Shown in pieces: positions 16,141-24,832 of a DNA stretch of 64,000 nucleotides (position 1 is its first letter; every line of letters starts with the position of its first letter). The DNA is taken from assembly GCA_963817945.1 (NCBI GenBank), contig CAWFQH010000005.1, positions 434,001 through 498,000 on the forward strand, in the 5' to 3' direction. The notes under the pieces are model-generated. The model saw only the letters and a list, made by a program, of their open reading frames with translations. It was not told the DNA's origin and ran no database searches. The translations under genes were made by a program, and so were the position numbers. This DNA comes from VRUE01 sp963817945 (lineage in GTDB: Bacteria > Actinomycetota > Thermoleophilia > Solirubrobacterales > 70-9).

Positions 16141-17493
16141 CTATTCGGTGGGCGGTTCTGAGGGCGGCGGGACGGCGCCCGGCGGCAGCCCGGTCGCGCC
16201 TTCTTCGCCCGTCGGTTTCGGTAGTTCGCCAGCCGGTACCGGCCGCTGCGCAAGTGGGTTCCCCTGCGGCGAGAGCGGCGTCACCGAACCGGGCAGCGCC
16301 GGGACGGCCTGGAAAACCGGTGCCGGGCAGGCTTCGGGACGCCCGCCTTCGGGGTCCTCTTCGTAGCAAGCAGGTGGCGCCCCAGCCGGGCGGCCGTCGC
16401 CCTTGAAGTTCGAACAGCGTTCGATCAGGTACTCCTCGTCGCAGAAGGTGCGCGAGCCCCACCTGCTGTTGAAGGAAGCGACGAAAGCGCCCACCTCTTC
16501 CTGTTCGAGCTGCTGGGCGAGCTGGTTGCCGATCTGCCCTTCGACTTTGTCGAGGCTTTCGACCGTTTCTTCATCCGAGCTCTGGACTTCGAAGACGTAG
16601 AAGCCGCGCTGACCTTTGATCGGCCCTTCGAGCTGTCCTTCGAGCGCGTCGAAGATCGCCGCGTCGACGGGTTCTTCGATCGTCCCTTCGGCAACGCCAT
16701 TCTGCAGGCCGCCTTTTTCTTTCGTCGCCGGGTCCTCGGAGAATTCTTTCGCCACCCGGTTCCAGTCGTTGGCCGTGTTGCCTTCTTCGAGCGCGTCCAG
16801 GGCTTTCTGCGCCTTCTCCTCTTCTTTGTTGAGGATCAAGCGGACGTCGCGGCTGGGCGGTTTCGTGAACTGGGTCGCCTTTGCCGCCTCGTAATAGTTT
16901 TCGATTTCGCGCTGACTCGGGGTGGGCGGTTCTTCCTGCAGCTCTTTCTGGATTTCTTCGCTGAGGATTTCCAGCCTCACCCGGTCGTCGATGTCCTCCG
17001 GGGTGAATTTCCGTTCTTTGGCGAATTCTTGGAATTCGGCCTCGCTCTGAAAGTTTTCGTCTTTGACTTCTTTGAGTTTTTTCGCGACTTCCTGATCGGT
17101 GACCTCGATGCCCATTTCCTCGGCTTGCCCTTGGAGCCAGGCCGATTCGATCAGGGTGCTCAGGGCCGTTTCCCTAGCTTCTTCGTATTTGACGCTGCCG
17201 GGTTTCGGGGCTTTCTGGCCTTCGGCAGCCACCACGACTTCCAGCGTGTGGTCGAAGTCCTCTTGGCTGATCTTGCCGCTGTCGCCGGGGGCGTCCTCGA
17301 TGGCGATGATGTCCCCGGAGGGAATGCTCGGATCGCCGAGCCCCTCGGCGATCGCGATCGCGACGAAGAGGACGAGGAAGACGGCGCCGAAGACCAGCAG
17401 GCCAAGTCGGCGCGCCGCTGCGGGCCCGGAAGGGCGCTGCGGGGCTTTTTTGTTGGCCCCCCTGCCTGGTTTTCTCCCACCCTGACGACTCAC
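16141..17493 (-). CDS. Membrane-anchored parvulin-type foldase (SurA/PrsA-like)
   Basis: 450 residues from GTG 17493, which overlaps the mfd stop (GTGA), so translation is coupled. A basic head is followed by a membrane helix (LGLLVFGAVFLVLFVAIAIA), placing the rest outside. A SurA N-like helical domain has EVTDQEVAKKLKEVKDENF. The parvulin PPIase domain shows RDVRLILNKEEEKA, FSEDPATKEKGGLQNGVAEG and GQRGFYVFEVQ. A Cys-containing, Pro-rich tail ends the protein. It likely helps fold exported proteins. Much of the gene uses GAA, AAA and TTT codons, unlike mfd and eno around it. In M. tuberculosis the same slot holds mazG and lpqU. Confidence 0.85.
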   Translation of the reverse strand: MSRQGGRKPGRGANKKAPQRPSGPAAARRLGLLVFGAVFLVLFVAIAIAEGLGDPSIPSGDIIAIEDAPGDSGKISQEDFDHTLEVVVAAEGQKAPKPGSVKYEEARETALSTLIESAWLQGQAEEMGIEVTDQEVAKKLKEVKDENFQSEAEFQEFAKERKFTPEDIDDRVRLEILSEEIQKELQEEPPTPSQREIENYYEAAKATQFTKPPSRDVRLILNKEEEKAQKALDALEEGNTANDWNRVAKEFSEDPATKEKGGLQNGVAEGTIEEPVDAAIFDALEGQLEGPIKGQRGFYVFEVQSSDEETVESLDKVEGQIGNQLAQQLEQEEVGAFVASFNSRWGSRTFCDEEYLIERCSNFKGDGRPAGAPPACYEEDPEGGRPEACPAPVFQAVPALPGSVTPLSPQGNPLAQRPVPAGELPKPTGEEGATGLPPGAVPPPSEPPTE

Positions 17494-20400
17494 GGGGCCG
17501 CCAGCATATCTTTTTCGACCGGCGCCGACGCCTTGGCCTCGCGCAGCGCGTCGGCAATCCCCAGAACGGCCGCCAGGCGCGCCGCCGGGTCGTCCGGCAC
17601 CCGGACGGAGGCGGTTTTCTCGCGCCACTCGTAGAGCGCCCCGTCCACCCGCTCGCGCAGCGCGCTCGCGCCGGCCGAGTCCAGCTCCACACCGAGCACG
17701 CTGAGGCGGCCGCCGCGCAGCTCGACGCTCTCGGCGCCGGCCAGCCGCAGCTCGATCCGCGCCCGCTGCAGCGCCAAGAGGTTCTCAGCCTCCGTCGGCG
17801 GCGGCCCGAAGCGGTCGCTCAGCTCGTCGCGGATCGCGCGCAGCTCGCCCGGCGCGCGGGCGGCGGCGATGCGGCGGTGAACGTCGATCTTCGCCGCCTC
17901 AAAGGGGATGAAGGAGGCCGGCAGGTAAGCGTCGACCGGGACGTCGAAGCGAAGCGGCTCGGGAGCCTCCTCCCCCTCGCCCTCGCCGGCAGCACTGGCC
18001 TCGGCCACCGCCTCATCGATCATCTGGCAGTAGAGCTCGAAGCCGACCGCGGCGACGTGGCCCGACTGCTCCTCGCCGAGCAGGTCGCCGGCGCCGCGGA
18101 TGTCGAGGTCGCGCATGGCGATCTTGAAGCCGGAGCCAAGCTCGGTGTGGTCGGCGAGGGTCGAGAGGCGCGCCGCGGCCTCCTCGGTCAGCGCCTCTGC
18201 CGAGGGGTAGAGCAGGTAGGCGAAGGCGCGCTCGCGAGAGCGCCCGACGCGGCCGCGGATCTGGTAGGCCTGGGCGAGGCCGAGGCGGTCGGCGCGCTCG
18301 ACGATCAGCGTGTTGGCGGTCGGAATGTCGAGACCGGACTCGATGATCGTCGTCGTCGCCAGGCAGTCCGCCTCGCCGCGCAGAAAGGCGAGCATCGTCT
18401 TCTCCAGCTTGGCCTCGTCCATCTGCCCGTGCGCTTCGGCGATCCGCGCCTTCGGCACCAGGCCGCGCAGGCGCTCGGCGACCTCGGGCAGGCTCTCGAT
18501 CCGGTTGTGGAGGAAGAAGGCCTGGCCGCCGCGCTCCAGCTCGCGCTCGATCGCCTGCCGCACCAGGTCCTCGTCGTAGGGGCCGACATAGGTGCGAACC
18601 GGGCGCCGGCCCTCAGGCGGCGTCTCGATCGTCGAGATGTCGCGCAGCCCGGCCAGGCTCATCTGCAGGGTGCGGGGGATCGGCGTCGCCGAGAGCGCCA
18701 GCACGTCGACCTTCAGCTTCAGCTGCCGCAGCAGCTCCTTCTGCTTGACCCCGAAGCGCTGCTCCTCGTCGACGATCATCAGGCCGATGTCCTTGGCGCG
18801 GACGTCGCGCGAGAGCAGCCGGTGGGTGCCGATCAGGATGTCGACCTCGCCGGCTTCGAAGCGCCCCAGCACCTCCTTTACCTCCGCCGGCTTGCGCAGC
18901 CGCGAGACCCAGTCGAGGGTGAAGGGGAGGTCGGCCAGGCGCTCGCGGAAGGTGCCGAAGTGCTGCTGGGCGAGGATCGTCGTCGGCGCCAGCATCATCA
19001 CCTGCTTGCCGTCGGAGGCCGCCTTTACCGCGGCGCGCAGCGCCACCTCGGTCTTGCCGAAACCGACGTCGCCGCAGACCAGCCGGTCCATCGGCTGCTC
19101 GGACTCCATGTCCCCCTTGACCGCCTCGATCGCCTCGATCTGGTCGGCGGTCTCCCGATAGGGGAAGGCCGTCTCCATGGCCATCTGCCACTCGCCGTCG
19201 AGCGCGAAGGCGTGGCCTTTGCGGGTGCGGCGCTCGGCGTAGAGGTTGAGCAGCTCGCCGGCCAGGGCGCCGGCGGCACGCCGCGCCCGCGCCTTCATGT
19301 TCTGCCAGCGCTTGCCGCCGAGTGCCGAGAGGGTCGGCTCAGCGCCGGCGCCGGCGTAGCGGCTCAGCTTCGCCAGCTGGTCGGTGGGGACGTAGACGCG
19401 GTCCTCGCCCTTGTATTCGAGGTATAGGTAGTCGCGGGTGACGCCGCCGACCTCGCGCGTCTCGAAGCCGGCGAAGCGGGCGACGCCGTGGTCCTCGTGG
19501 ACGACGTAGTCGCCGACCCGCAGGTCGCTGAAGGCGAGCCGGCCGCGGCCGGCGCCTGGGGCGCGCTCGGCACCGCGTTTGCGCCGGTGGACGAGGCGGC
19601 GGAACGGGTAGACGGCGAGCCGCAGCTCGGGGCTGACAAAGCCCTCGCGCAGTCGCGCCTCGGCGAAGGTCAGCCCCGGCTCGGGCGAGAGCAGGCCGCC
19701 ATCGAGCATCGCCGCGTCGACGCGGTCGAGGCCGTAGCGGGCGCGCTCGGCCTCGCCCTGGCTGTCGAAGGCGACGACGGTGCGGTAGCCGGAGCGGATC
19801 AGTTTCTCCAGCTCGGCTTCGGCCTCCTTGATGCTGCGGGCGGGAGACTCGGCGCGGGCGGCGCGGAAGGCCTCTTCGTCCTCCTCGCCGCCGGCGCTGA
19901 CCGCGAGGGCGGCGCGCTCGGCAAGCGGGGCGGCGACGTCGACATAGAGGTGCTGGGCGTCATCGGCGTGCATCGCCGCCGTCGCGTCCTCCCAGTGGTC
20001 GCGCAGCGCCGGCTCGATCTCGTCGGCGGCGACGAGGATCGTCGCGGTCGTCTCGGGGACGAGATCGAGGGGAGGGCCGAAGCGGTCGAGTGGCAGCGCC
20101 TCGGCAGCGCTCGGCGCCTCCTCCCCCCGCTCGGCTGCCGCCATCGCCGCCAGCTCTGCCATTTCGCGGTGCTCGAGGTCCAGCTCGGCCGCCGGCGAGA
20201 GCTCGACCCGCTCCGCCTCCTCCAGCGAGCGCTGGGTGAAGGTCGAAAACCAGCGCATCGACTCGACCTCGTCGCCGAACAGCTCGATCCGCACCGCGCG
20301 CTCCTCGGTCGCCGGGAAGGCGTCGAGGATGCCGCCGCGGATCGCGAACTGGCCCCGCTCCTCGACCTGCTCGACCCGTTCGTAGCCGGCGGCGACGAGG

Positions 20401-20888
20401 TCGCGCGCGACCGCGTCCAGCTCGATCTCCTCGCCGCGCTCGATCGTGAAACCGGTCGGACGCAGGGAAGCGTCGGGCACGGCCTCGGCAAGCGCGGTCG
20501 CGCTGGCGACGACGACGGCGTCCTCCTCCTGACTGAGCGAGTCGAGGGCGTCGATTCGCAGGCCGACCAGGTGCGGCGGGGGAGTGACGTGGGAGGCGTA
20601 ACCGGTGCCGCGGGATGGGTAGAAGCGGACGCGGCGAGGAGCGAGGTAGGCACGCAGGTCGGCGGCGAGGTCGCGGGCCGAACGGTCATCGGCGCTGACC
20701 AGGAGGGCCGGCCGGCCGGCGAGGGCGCGATCGTCCTCGAGTAGCGTCGCCAGCAGCAGCGGCCGCAGCGTCGCCGAGGCGCGCACCGTGGCAGTCTCAC
20801 CCCCGGCGGCGGCGTCGTGCACGCGGCCGGCGAGCGCGTGCAGGCGCTCGTTCTCGGCGGCGATCTCCAGTAGCGGGCGAAGGCTCAT
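17490..20888 (-). CDS. mfd: Transcription-repair coupling factor Mfd
   Basis: 1132 residues, full length. It removes stalled RNA polymerase and recruits UvrA. The order is: UvrB-like N-terminal domain (PSRGTGYASH region through FAIRGGILDAFP), the RNA-polymerase interacting domain (GDYVVHEDHGVARFAG), helicase motifs GDVGFGKTEVA (Walker A), IVDEEQRFGVKQKE (DEEQ), SATPIPRTLQMSL, and the motif VI region QIRGRVGRSRERAF, then the C-terminal TRCF domain that binds UvrA. ATG 20888. It begins the leftward mfd-parvulin-eno-ftsB run. A palindromic repeat lies 56 bases upstream. Confidence 0.97.
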   Translation of the reverse strand: MSLRPLLEIAAENERLHALAGRVHDAAAGGETATVRASATLRPLLLATLLEDDRALAGRPALLVSADDRSARDLAADLRAYLAPRRVRFYPSRGTGYASHVTPPPHLVGLRIDALDSLSQEEDAVVVASATALAEAVPDASLRPTGFTIERGEEIELDAVARDLVAAGYERVEQVEERGQFAIRGGILDAFPATEERAVRIELFGDEVESMRWFSTFTQRSLEEAERVELSPAAELDLEHREMAELAAMAAAERGEEAPSAAEALPLDRFGPPLDLVPETTATILVAADEIEPALRDHWEDATAAMHADDAQHLYVDVAAPLAERAALAVSAGGEEDEEAFRAARAESPARSIKEAEAELEKLIRSGYRTVVAFDSQGEAERARYGLDRVDAAMLDGGLLSPEPGLTFAEARLREGFVSPELRLAVYPFRRLVHRRKRGAERAPGAGRGRLAFSDLRVGDYVVHEDHGVARFAGFETREVGGVTRDYLYLEYKGEDRVYVPTDQLAKLSRYAGAGAEPTLSALGGKRWQNMKARARRAAGALAGELLNLYAERRTRKGHAFALDGEWQMAMETAFPYRETADQIEAIEAVKGDMESEQPMDRLVCGDVGFGKTEVALRAAVKAASDGKQVMMLAPTTILAQQHFGTFRERLADLPFTLDWVSRLRKPAEVKEVLGRFEAGEVDILIGTHRLLSRDVRAKDIGLMIVDEEQRFGVKQKELLRQLKLKVDVLALSATPIPRTLQMSLAGLRDISTIETPPEGRRPVRTYVGPYDEDLVRQAIERELERGGQAFFLHNRIESLPEVAERLRGLVPKARIAEAHGQMDEAKLEKTMLAFLRGEADCLATTTIIESGLDIPTANTLIVERADRLGLAQAYQIRGRVGRSRERAFAYLLYPSAEALTEEAAARLSTLADHTELGSGFKIAMRDLDIRGAGDLLGEEQSGHVAAVGFELYCQMIDEAVAEASAAGEGEGEEAPEPLRFDVPVDAYLPASFIPFEAAKIDVHRRIAAARAPGELRAIRDELSDRFGPPPTEAENLLALQRARIELRLAGAESVELRGGRLSVLGVELDSAGASALRERVDGALYEWREKTASVRVPDDPAARLAAVLGIADALREAKASAPVEKDMLAAP

Positions 20889-20944
20889 GGCATGCGAAAG
20901 GCCCAGACCGGCGGGGTTCGGGCAGGTCCGGCGATTCTAGGGAG

Positions 20945-20993
20945 CTTCCGGTGCGACTTTGCCGCGATAAAGACGGATAAGTCGCAGCGGAAG
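20945..20993 (+). repeat. Palindromic repeat, copy A (19-nt loop family)
   Basis: Arms 20945-20959 and 20979-20993 (15 bp, one mismatch: core GGTGCGACTT and AAGTCGCAGC) enclose a 19-nt loop. Loop length and ten of its nineteen bases match the copies at 42419-42471 and 43399-43457, all three in the same orientation. It lies between the divergent mfd and FAH-family genes and touches the FAH start. Strand given is loop orientation. Confidence 0.8.
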
Positions 20994-20994
20994 G

Positions 20995-22035
20995 ATGCGG
21001 GTGGAAGAATCGCGGCGGGTGAAGCTGCGCAAGACAGCGGCGGGCGTGATTGTCGAGGACCGTTCTCGCGAGCGCTGGGTGTCGCTGCCGCGGGCGGTGG
21101 AAAGGCTCCACGCCAGCGCCGAGGCGTCCACCGGTTGCCGCCCAAGCACGCTCGACGAGGCCCACCTGCACGACATCGTTGCGTTGCTGGCGGGTGGTGC
21201 GGAAACCCGGGCGGCGGTCGAGGCGCTGCTCGACGCCGTCGCCGGCGAGGCTGACGTTGGCGCCGATCCGGTCGCGGCCGGCCTGCCCTTCGCCGCCCGT
21301 TCGCTGCGGGCCTTCAGCCTCTGGGAGTCGCACTACGAAGGATCGGCGCGGATGCTGGTCAAGCGCTTCTTCCCGAATCCGGTTCAGCGGGTCGCCGCGA
21401 CCTTTGAGCGGGTCAGCGGGCGCACCTTTCCTCCCTTCCGGCCGAACAGGCGCTTCTACGAGGTCCCGGCCTTCTACGTCGGCAACCACGCGGCGATGCT
21501 GGCCGACGGCGAGGAGATGCCGTGGCCGTCGCACACGCGCTTCCTCGACTTTGAGCTGGAGCTGGCCTTCGTCCTCGCCCGGCCGCTGGCCGATCCGACG
21601 CCGGCCGAGGCGCGCGAGGCGATCGGCGGTTGGCTCGTGCTCAACGACTGGAGCGCCCGCGAGGTGCAGGCGGAAGAGGCACGCCACGGTATGTTCGGCC
21701 CAGCGGTGAAGTCGAAGACCTTCGCCAACTCGCTCGGCCCCGACGTCCTCAGCGCCGACGAGCTGCCCGACTGGCGGGCTGTGACGGGGCGCGTGCGGGT
21801 CGACGGCGAGGTCTGGTGCGAGGGAGGCACCGCCGATCCCGCCCACGACGTCGGCGAGATGCTTGCCTACGCCGCCGCCGGCGAGCGCCTGCAGCCCGGC
21901 GACGTGATCTCGACCGGGACGATGCCCGGCTGCTGCGGGCTGGAGCTCGACCGCTGGATCCAGCCGGGGCAGGTCGTCGAGCTGGAGGTCGACGGGATCG
22001 GCACCGTCGCCAACCGGATCGGTGCGCGGCCGTGA
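20995..22035 (+). CDS. Fumarylacetoacetate hydrolase-family protein
   Basis: 346 residues from ATG 20995. The FAH fold is in the second half: FYVGNHAAMLADGEEMPWPS, FELELAFVLARPL (metal glutamates ExE), LNDWSAREVQAEEA, and GDVISTGTMPGCCGLELDRW near the end. The first 110 residues form a separate helical region. Members cleave C-C bonds or decarboxylate beta-keto acids; the substrate here is unknown. Later starts GTG 21001 (GGAAGG 6 bases upstream) or GTG 21019 are possible, because ATG 20995 abuts the palindrome arm. First gene of a three-gene operon with 4-base overlaps. Confidence 0.8.
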   Translation: MRVEESRRVKLRKTAAGVIVEDRSRERWVSLPRAVERLHASAEASTGCRPSTLDEAHLHDIVALLAGGAETRAAVEALLDAVAGEADVGADPVAAGLPFAARSLRAFSLWESHYEGSARMLVKRFFPNPVQRVAATFERVSGRTFPPFRPNRRFYEVPAFYVGNHAAMLADGEEMPWPSHTRFLDFELELAFVLARPLADPTPAEAREAIGGWLVLNDWSAREVQAEEARHGMFGPAVKSKTFANSLGPDVLSADELPDWRAVTGRVRVDGEVWCEGGTADPAHDVGEMLAYAAAGERLQPGDVISTGTMPGCCGLELDRWIQPGQVVELEVDGIGTVANRIGARP

Positions 22036-22556
22036 GGAAGCTGCTCGCCGCCGGCTCGACGCTCGGCTTGTTTGCCCACAACGCCTTCGAGACCCGTGCC
22101 GGCGTCGGGCTCGTCTTCGAGCCCTTCCTCGGCCGCCGCGGCGCCCTCGCCATGTGGGGCGCCTACTTCCCGTTGATGCTCGGCGCCGCCTTCCGCGACG
22201 GCGAGCGGGCGCGGCAGCTGACCGCCTTCGGCGCCGGGATCGGCGTCGCCGGCGTCGCCGTCCACTTCAAGGCCTGGCCCTGGTCGCTGCACAACGGCCT
22301 GCCGATGCTCGACGAAGCCGAGGGCCTGCGTGAGGACCAGCTGCCCGCCTACAACGCCGTGCTCTGGTTCTGGCTCCTCTGCAGCGCTCTCGGCCTACCG
22401 GCGGCGAACCGGCCCGGCGCCCGACGCTTCGCCGTCGCCGGCCTGCTCAACTTCCCGATCCTGCTCGCCTCGGCACGGCACCACTTCAGCTGGGCACGCG
22501 AGCAGGCTGGGCTCGAACCCGACCGTTGGAGCCCCGCCCTGCGCGAGGAGTCGTGA
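22032..22556 (+). CDS. Membrane protein of unknown function
   Basis: 174 residues from GTG 22032, which overlaps the FAH stop (GTGA). Four or so hydrophobic segments: LLAAGSTLGLFAHNAFE, LAMWGAYFPLMLGAAF, AFGAGIGVAGVAVHFKAWP, and VLWFWLLCSALGLP with FAVAGLLNFPILLASA. Conserved-looking polar residues lie at the N-terminus (HNAFETRAGVG) and in HHFSWAREQ. I do not recognise the family. Coupled to FAH and a deacetylase-type enzyme, so it may take part in their pathway. Confidence 0.75.
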   Translation: MRKLLAAGSTLGLFAHNAFETRAGVGLVFEPFLGRRGALAMWGAYFPLMLGAAFRDGERARQLTAFGAGIGVAGVAVHFKAWPWSLHNGLPMLDEAEGLREDQLPAYNAVLWFWLLCSALGLPAANRPGARRFAVAGLLNFPILLASARHHFSWAREQAGLEPDRWSPALREES

Positions 22557-23407
22557 GCGGCCCGACCTGGCCGAACGGCGCCCGCGGCGCCCTCAGCCTC
22601 AGCTTCGACAACCTCGGCGAGGCAGCCGAGATCGAGCTGGGTGCGCTCGACCCAGACGTGCCGCGGGAGCCGCACCGGACCGTCATCGAGGTGCTGCCGG
22701 CGCTCCTCGACCGGCTCGACGAGCACGAGCTTGGCGCAACCTTCTTCGTCGAGGGGCTCAACGCGCAGCTCTACCCAAACGCCCTGCGCGAGATCGCAGC
22801 CCGCGGCCACGAGGTGGCCTACCACGCCTGGCGCCACGAGCAGTGGGATGGCCTTTCCGCCGCTGAGCAGGCCGACAACCTGGCACTTGGCATCGAAGCA
22901 TTCCGGGCGCTCGGGCTCGACCTGGCGGGGTTGCGGCCGCCCGGAGGCGGCCTCGGCCCAGGCGGCACGAACGCGCTGCGCGAAGGGGGCCTGCGCTACT
23001 GCTCGCCCGCCGGCCGGGGCATCGGGGTCCAGGACGCCATCGCCCTGCTCCCCTTCCAGTGGCGCCACGTCGACGCCACCTGCGTGCTGCCGCCCCTCGC
23101 GCCGGTCCGCGAGCAAATGATCGGTTCGTCCGACCCGCTCGACCCCGCGGCCTTCGTCGCCTTCCTCGACCGCGAGCTGACGACGCTGGCCGCCGAGGGC
23201 CGCTACATGACGATCGTCCTCCACCCCTTCATGCTCGAGTGGCTCAGCGAGGAGTGCCTGGATCCACTCCTCGCCCGCGTCGCCGACGCCGCTCACGGCG
23301 ACGAGCTGTGGGTCGCGCCCTGTGCGGAGGTCGCTGCACACGTCCTTGCCGACCCCGGTCGTGCCGGCCACGGCGTCGCTCTCGACACGACCAGCTGGGC
23401 AGGCTAG
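22553..23407 (+). CDS. Polysaccharide deacetylase-family (NodB) hydrolase
   Basis: 284 residues from GTG 22553, which overlaps the previous stop (GTGA). NodB motifs: LSLSFDNLGEAAE (motif 1, Asp-Asn rather than Asp-Asp), ATFFVEG, HEVAYHAWRHEQW (motif 2, metal histidines), LRPPGGG (motif 3), and IVLHPFMLEW with the late histidine. No signal peptide, so it probably acts in the cytoplasm on a small amide (allantoinase or peptidoglycan-precursor-like) rather than on cell wall. It is the last gene of the FAH operon and converges on the oxidoreductase gene 3 bases away. Confidence 0.82.
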   Translation: MSGPTWPNGARGALSLSFDNLGEAAEIELGALDPDVPREPHRTVIEVLPALLDRLDEHELGATFFVEGLNAQLYPNALREIAARGHEVAYHAWRHEQWDGLSAAEQADNLALGIEAFRALGLDLAGLRPPGGGLGPGGTNALREGGLRYCSPAGRGIGVQDAIALLPFQWRHVDATCVLPPLAPVREQMIGSSDPLDPAAFVAFLDRELTTLAAEGRYMTIVLHPFMLEWLSEECLDPLLARVADAAHGDELWVAPCAEVAAHVLADPGRAGHGVALDTTSWAG

Positions 23408-23410
23408 GGC

Positions 23411-24832
23411 TCAGCCGCTTCGCTGCAGGTAACGCAGACCCGACTGGGCGGCGTTGTAGCCGCACATGCCGTGGGCGCCTGGGCCCGGCGGCGTAGCGGC
23501 GGAGCAGATGAAGATTCCGGGGATGCCGGTGCTGTACGGATCGAGCGCGAGGCGAGGACGGGCGACGATCTGGCGCGGGGTGTTGGCGCCGGTGAGGATG
23601 TCGCCGCCGAGGTAGTTCGGGTTGTAGGCCTCCATCTCGGCGGGGGAGCGGACGTGGCGAGCGACGATCCGCTCCCGCAGGCCCGGGGCGAAACGTTCGA
23701 TCTGGTCGAGGATCGCCTCGCTGGCGTCGCCGGGGTAACCGCGCGGGACGTGGGCGTAAGTCCAGATTGGGTGCACGTCTCCGACCGAACGGGACGGGTC
23801 GGCGAGGTACTGCTGGCCGACCAGGACGAAGGGCCGCTCCGGCATCCGGCCACGGTTGACGTCGCGCTCGGCCGCGACGAGCTCCGCGAAGGAGCCGATC
23901 ACGTGGACGGTGCCGGCACGGCGACTGTCGGAATCCTTCCAGGGGACGCCGCTCTCGACGGCAAGATCGAGCTTGAAGGCGCCCGGTCCGTGCCTGTAAC
24001 GACGATAGGCGCGGGCCACCCGAGCGGGCAGGCGGTCACCGGCGATCTCGGCGACCGCCGCCGGGGCGAGGTCGAAGACGACCAGGTCGGCTGCGGGCAG
24101 CTCGGCCAGCGAGCGCACCGGGCGCCCGGTCTCGATGCGGCCGCCGTTCTCGCGGACGACCGCGGCGAGGGCGTCGGCGATCGCCTGCGAGCCGCCCTTG
24201 GCGACAACCCAGCCGTGGCGGTGCCCAGCGGCGATCAGGGCGACGCCAAGGCCTGAGCTGAGCGGCCAACTGAGGTCGCAGTAGGAGTGCGCGGCGACGC
24301 CGCCAAACAGCGCCCGCGCCGCCTCGGTCGGCAGCGCCCGCGCCAGCAGGGTCACCGGCATGGCGCCAGGCAAGCCGAAGCGGGTCAGCACCAGCGGGTG
24401 GCGGGGAATGCGCGGCAGCGGTCCCATGATGTCCTCGCAGAGGGCGTCGAACTTCTCGCCGGGCGGGCCGAACAGCCGCCTCCAGGCCGCCCCGGCGGCG
24501 CCGAGCCCGGCGACGGTGTCCTCGACCGAGCGCAGCATCGTCGCCGCGGTGCCGTCGTCGAAGGGGTGCGCAAGGTCGACCTCGGGCGCCGCCCACTCGA
24601 GTCCGTGGCGCTCGAGCCCGAGCGAGGCCAGCGCCATCGACCCGGGGACCATCGGGTGGGTGGCGGCGCAGTCGTCGTGGACGAGGCCGGGCAGGGTCAG
24701 CTCGCTGCTGCGGGTGCCGCCGCCGATCCTCTCCGCCGCCTCGATCAGGGTCACCTCGACGCCCCGGGTGGCGAGCGTGGCGGCGCAGGAGAGGCCGTTC
24801 GGCCCGGAGCCGACTACGACGGCGCTGCTCAC
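23411..24832 (-). CDS. Phytoene desaturase-like FAD oxidoreductase
   Basis: 473 residues. The FAD-binding GxGPNG motif is at the start (VVVGSGPNGLSCAATLA), followed by the GGGTRS block. The C-terminal end has the family FAD loop SAATPPGPGAHGMCGYNAA. The closest group is the CrtI/RetSat-like NAD(P)/FAD-dependent oxidoreductases of actinobacteria. GTG 24832 overlaps the upstream DUF3556 stop (GTGA). With the upstream epimerase it suggests a lipid or isoprenoid modification operon; the substrate is unknown. Confidence 0.82.
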   Translation of the reverse strand: MSSAVVVGSGPNGLSCAATLATRGVEVTLIEAAERIGGGTRSSELTLPGLVHDDCAATHPMVPGSMALASLGLERHGLEWAAPEVDLAHPFDDGTAATMLRSVEDTVAGLGAAGAAWRRLFGPPGEKFDALCEDIMGPLPRIPRHPLVLTRFGLPGAMPVTLLARALPTEAARALFGGVAAHSYCDLSWPLSSGLGVALIAAGHRHGWVVAKGGSQAIADALAAVVRENGGRIETGRPVRSLAELPAADLVVFDLAPAAVAEIAGDRLPARVARAYRRYRHGPGAFKLDLAVESGVPWKDSDSRRAGTVHVIGSFAELVAAERDVNRGRMPERPFVLVGQQYLADPSRSVGDVHPIWTYAHVPRGYPGDASEAILDQIERFAPGLRERIVARHVRSPAEMEAYNPNYLGGDILTGANTPRQIVARPRLALDPYSTGIPGIFICSAATPPGPGAHGMCGYNAAQSGLRYLQRSG

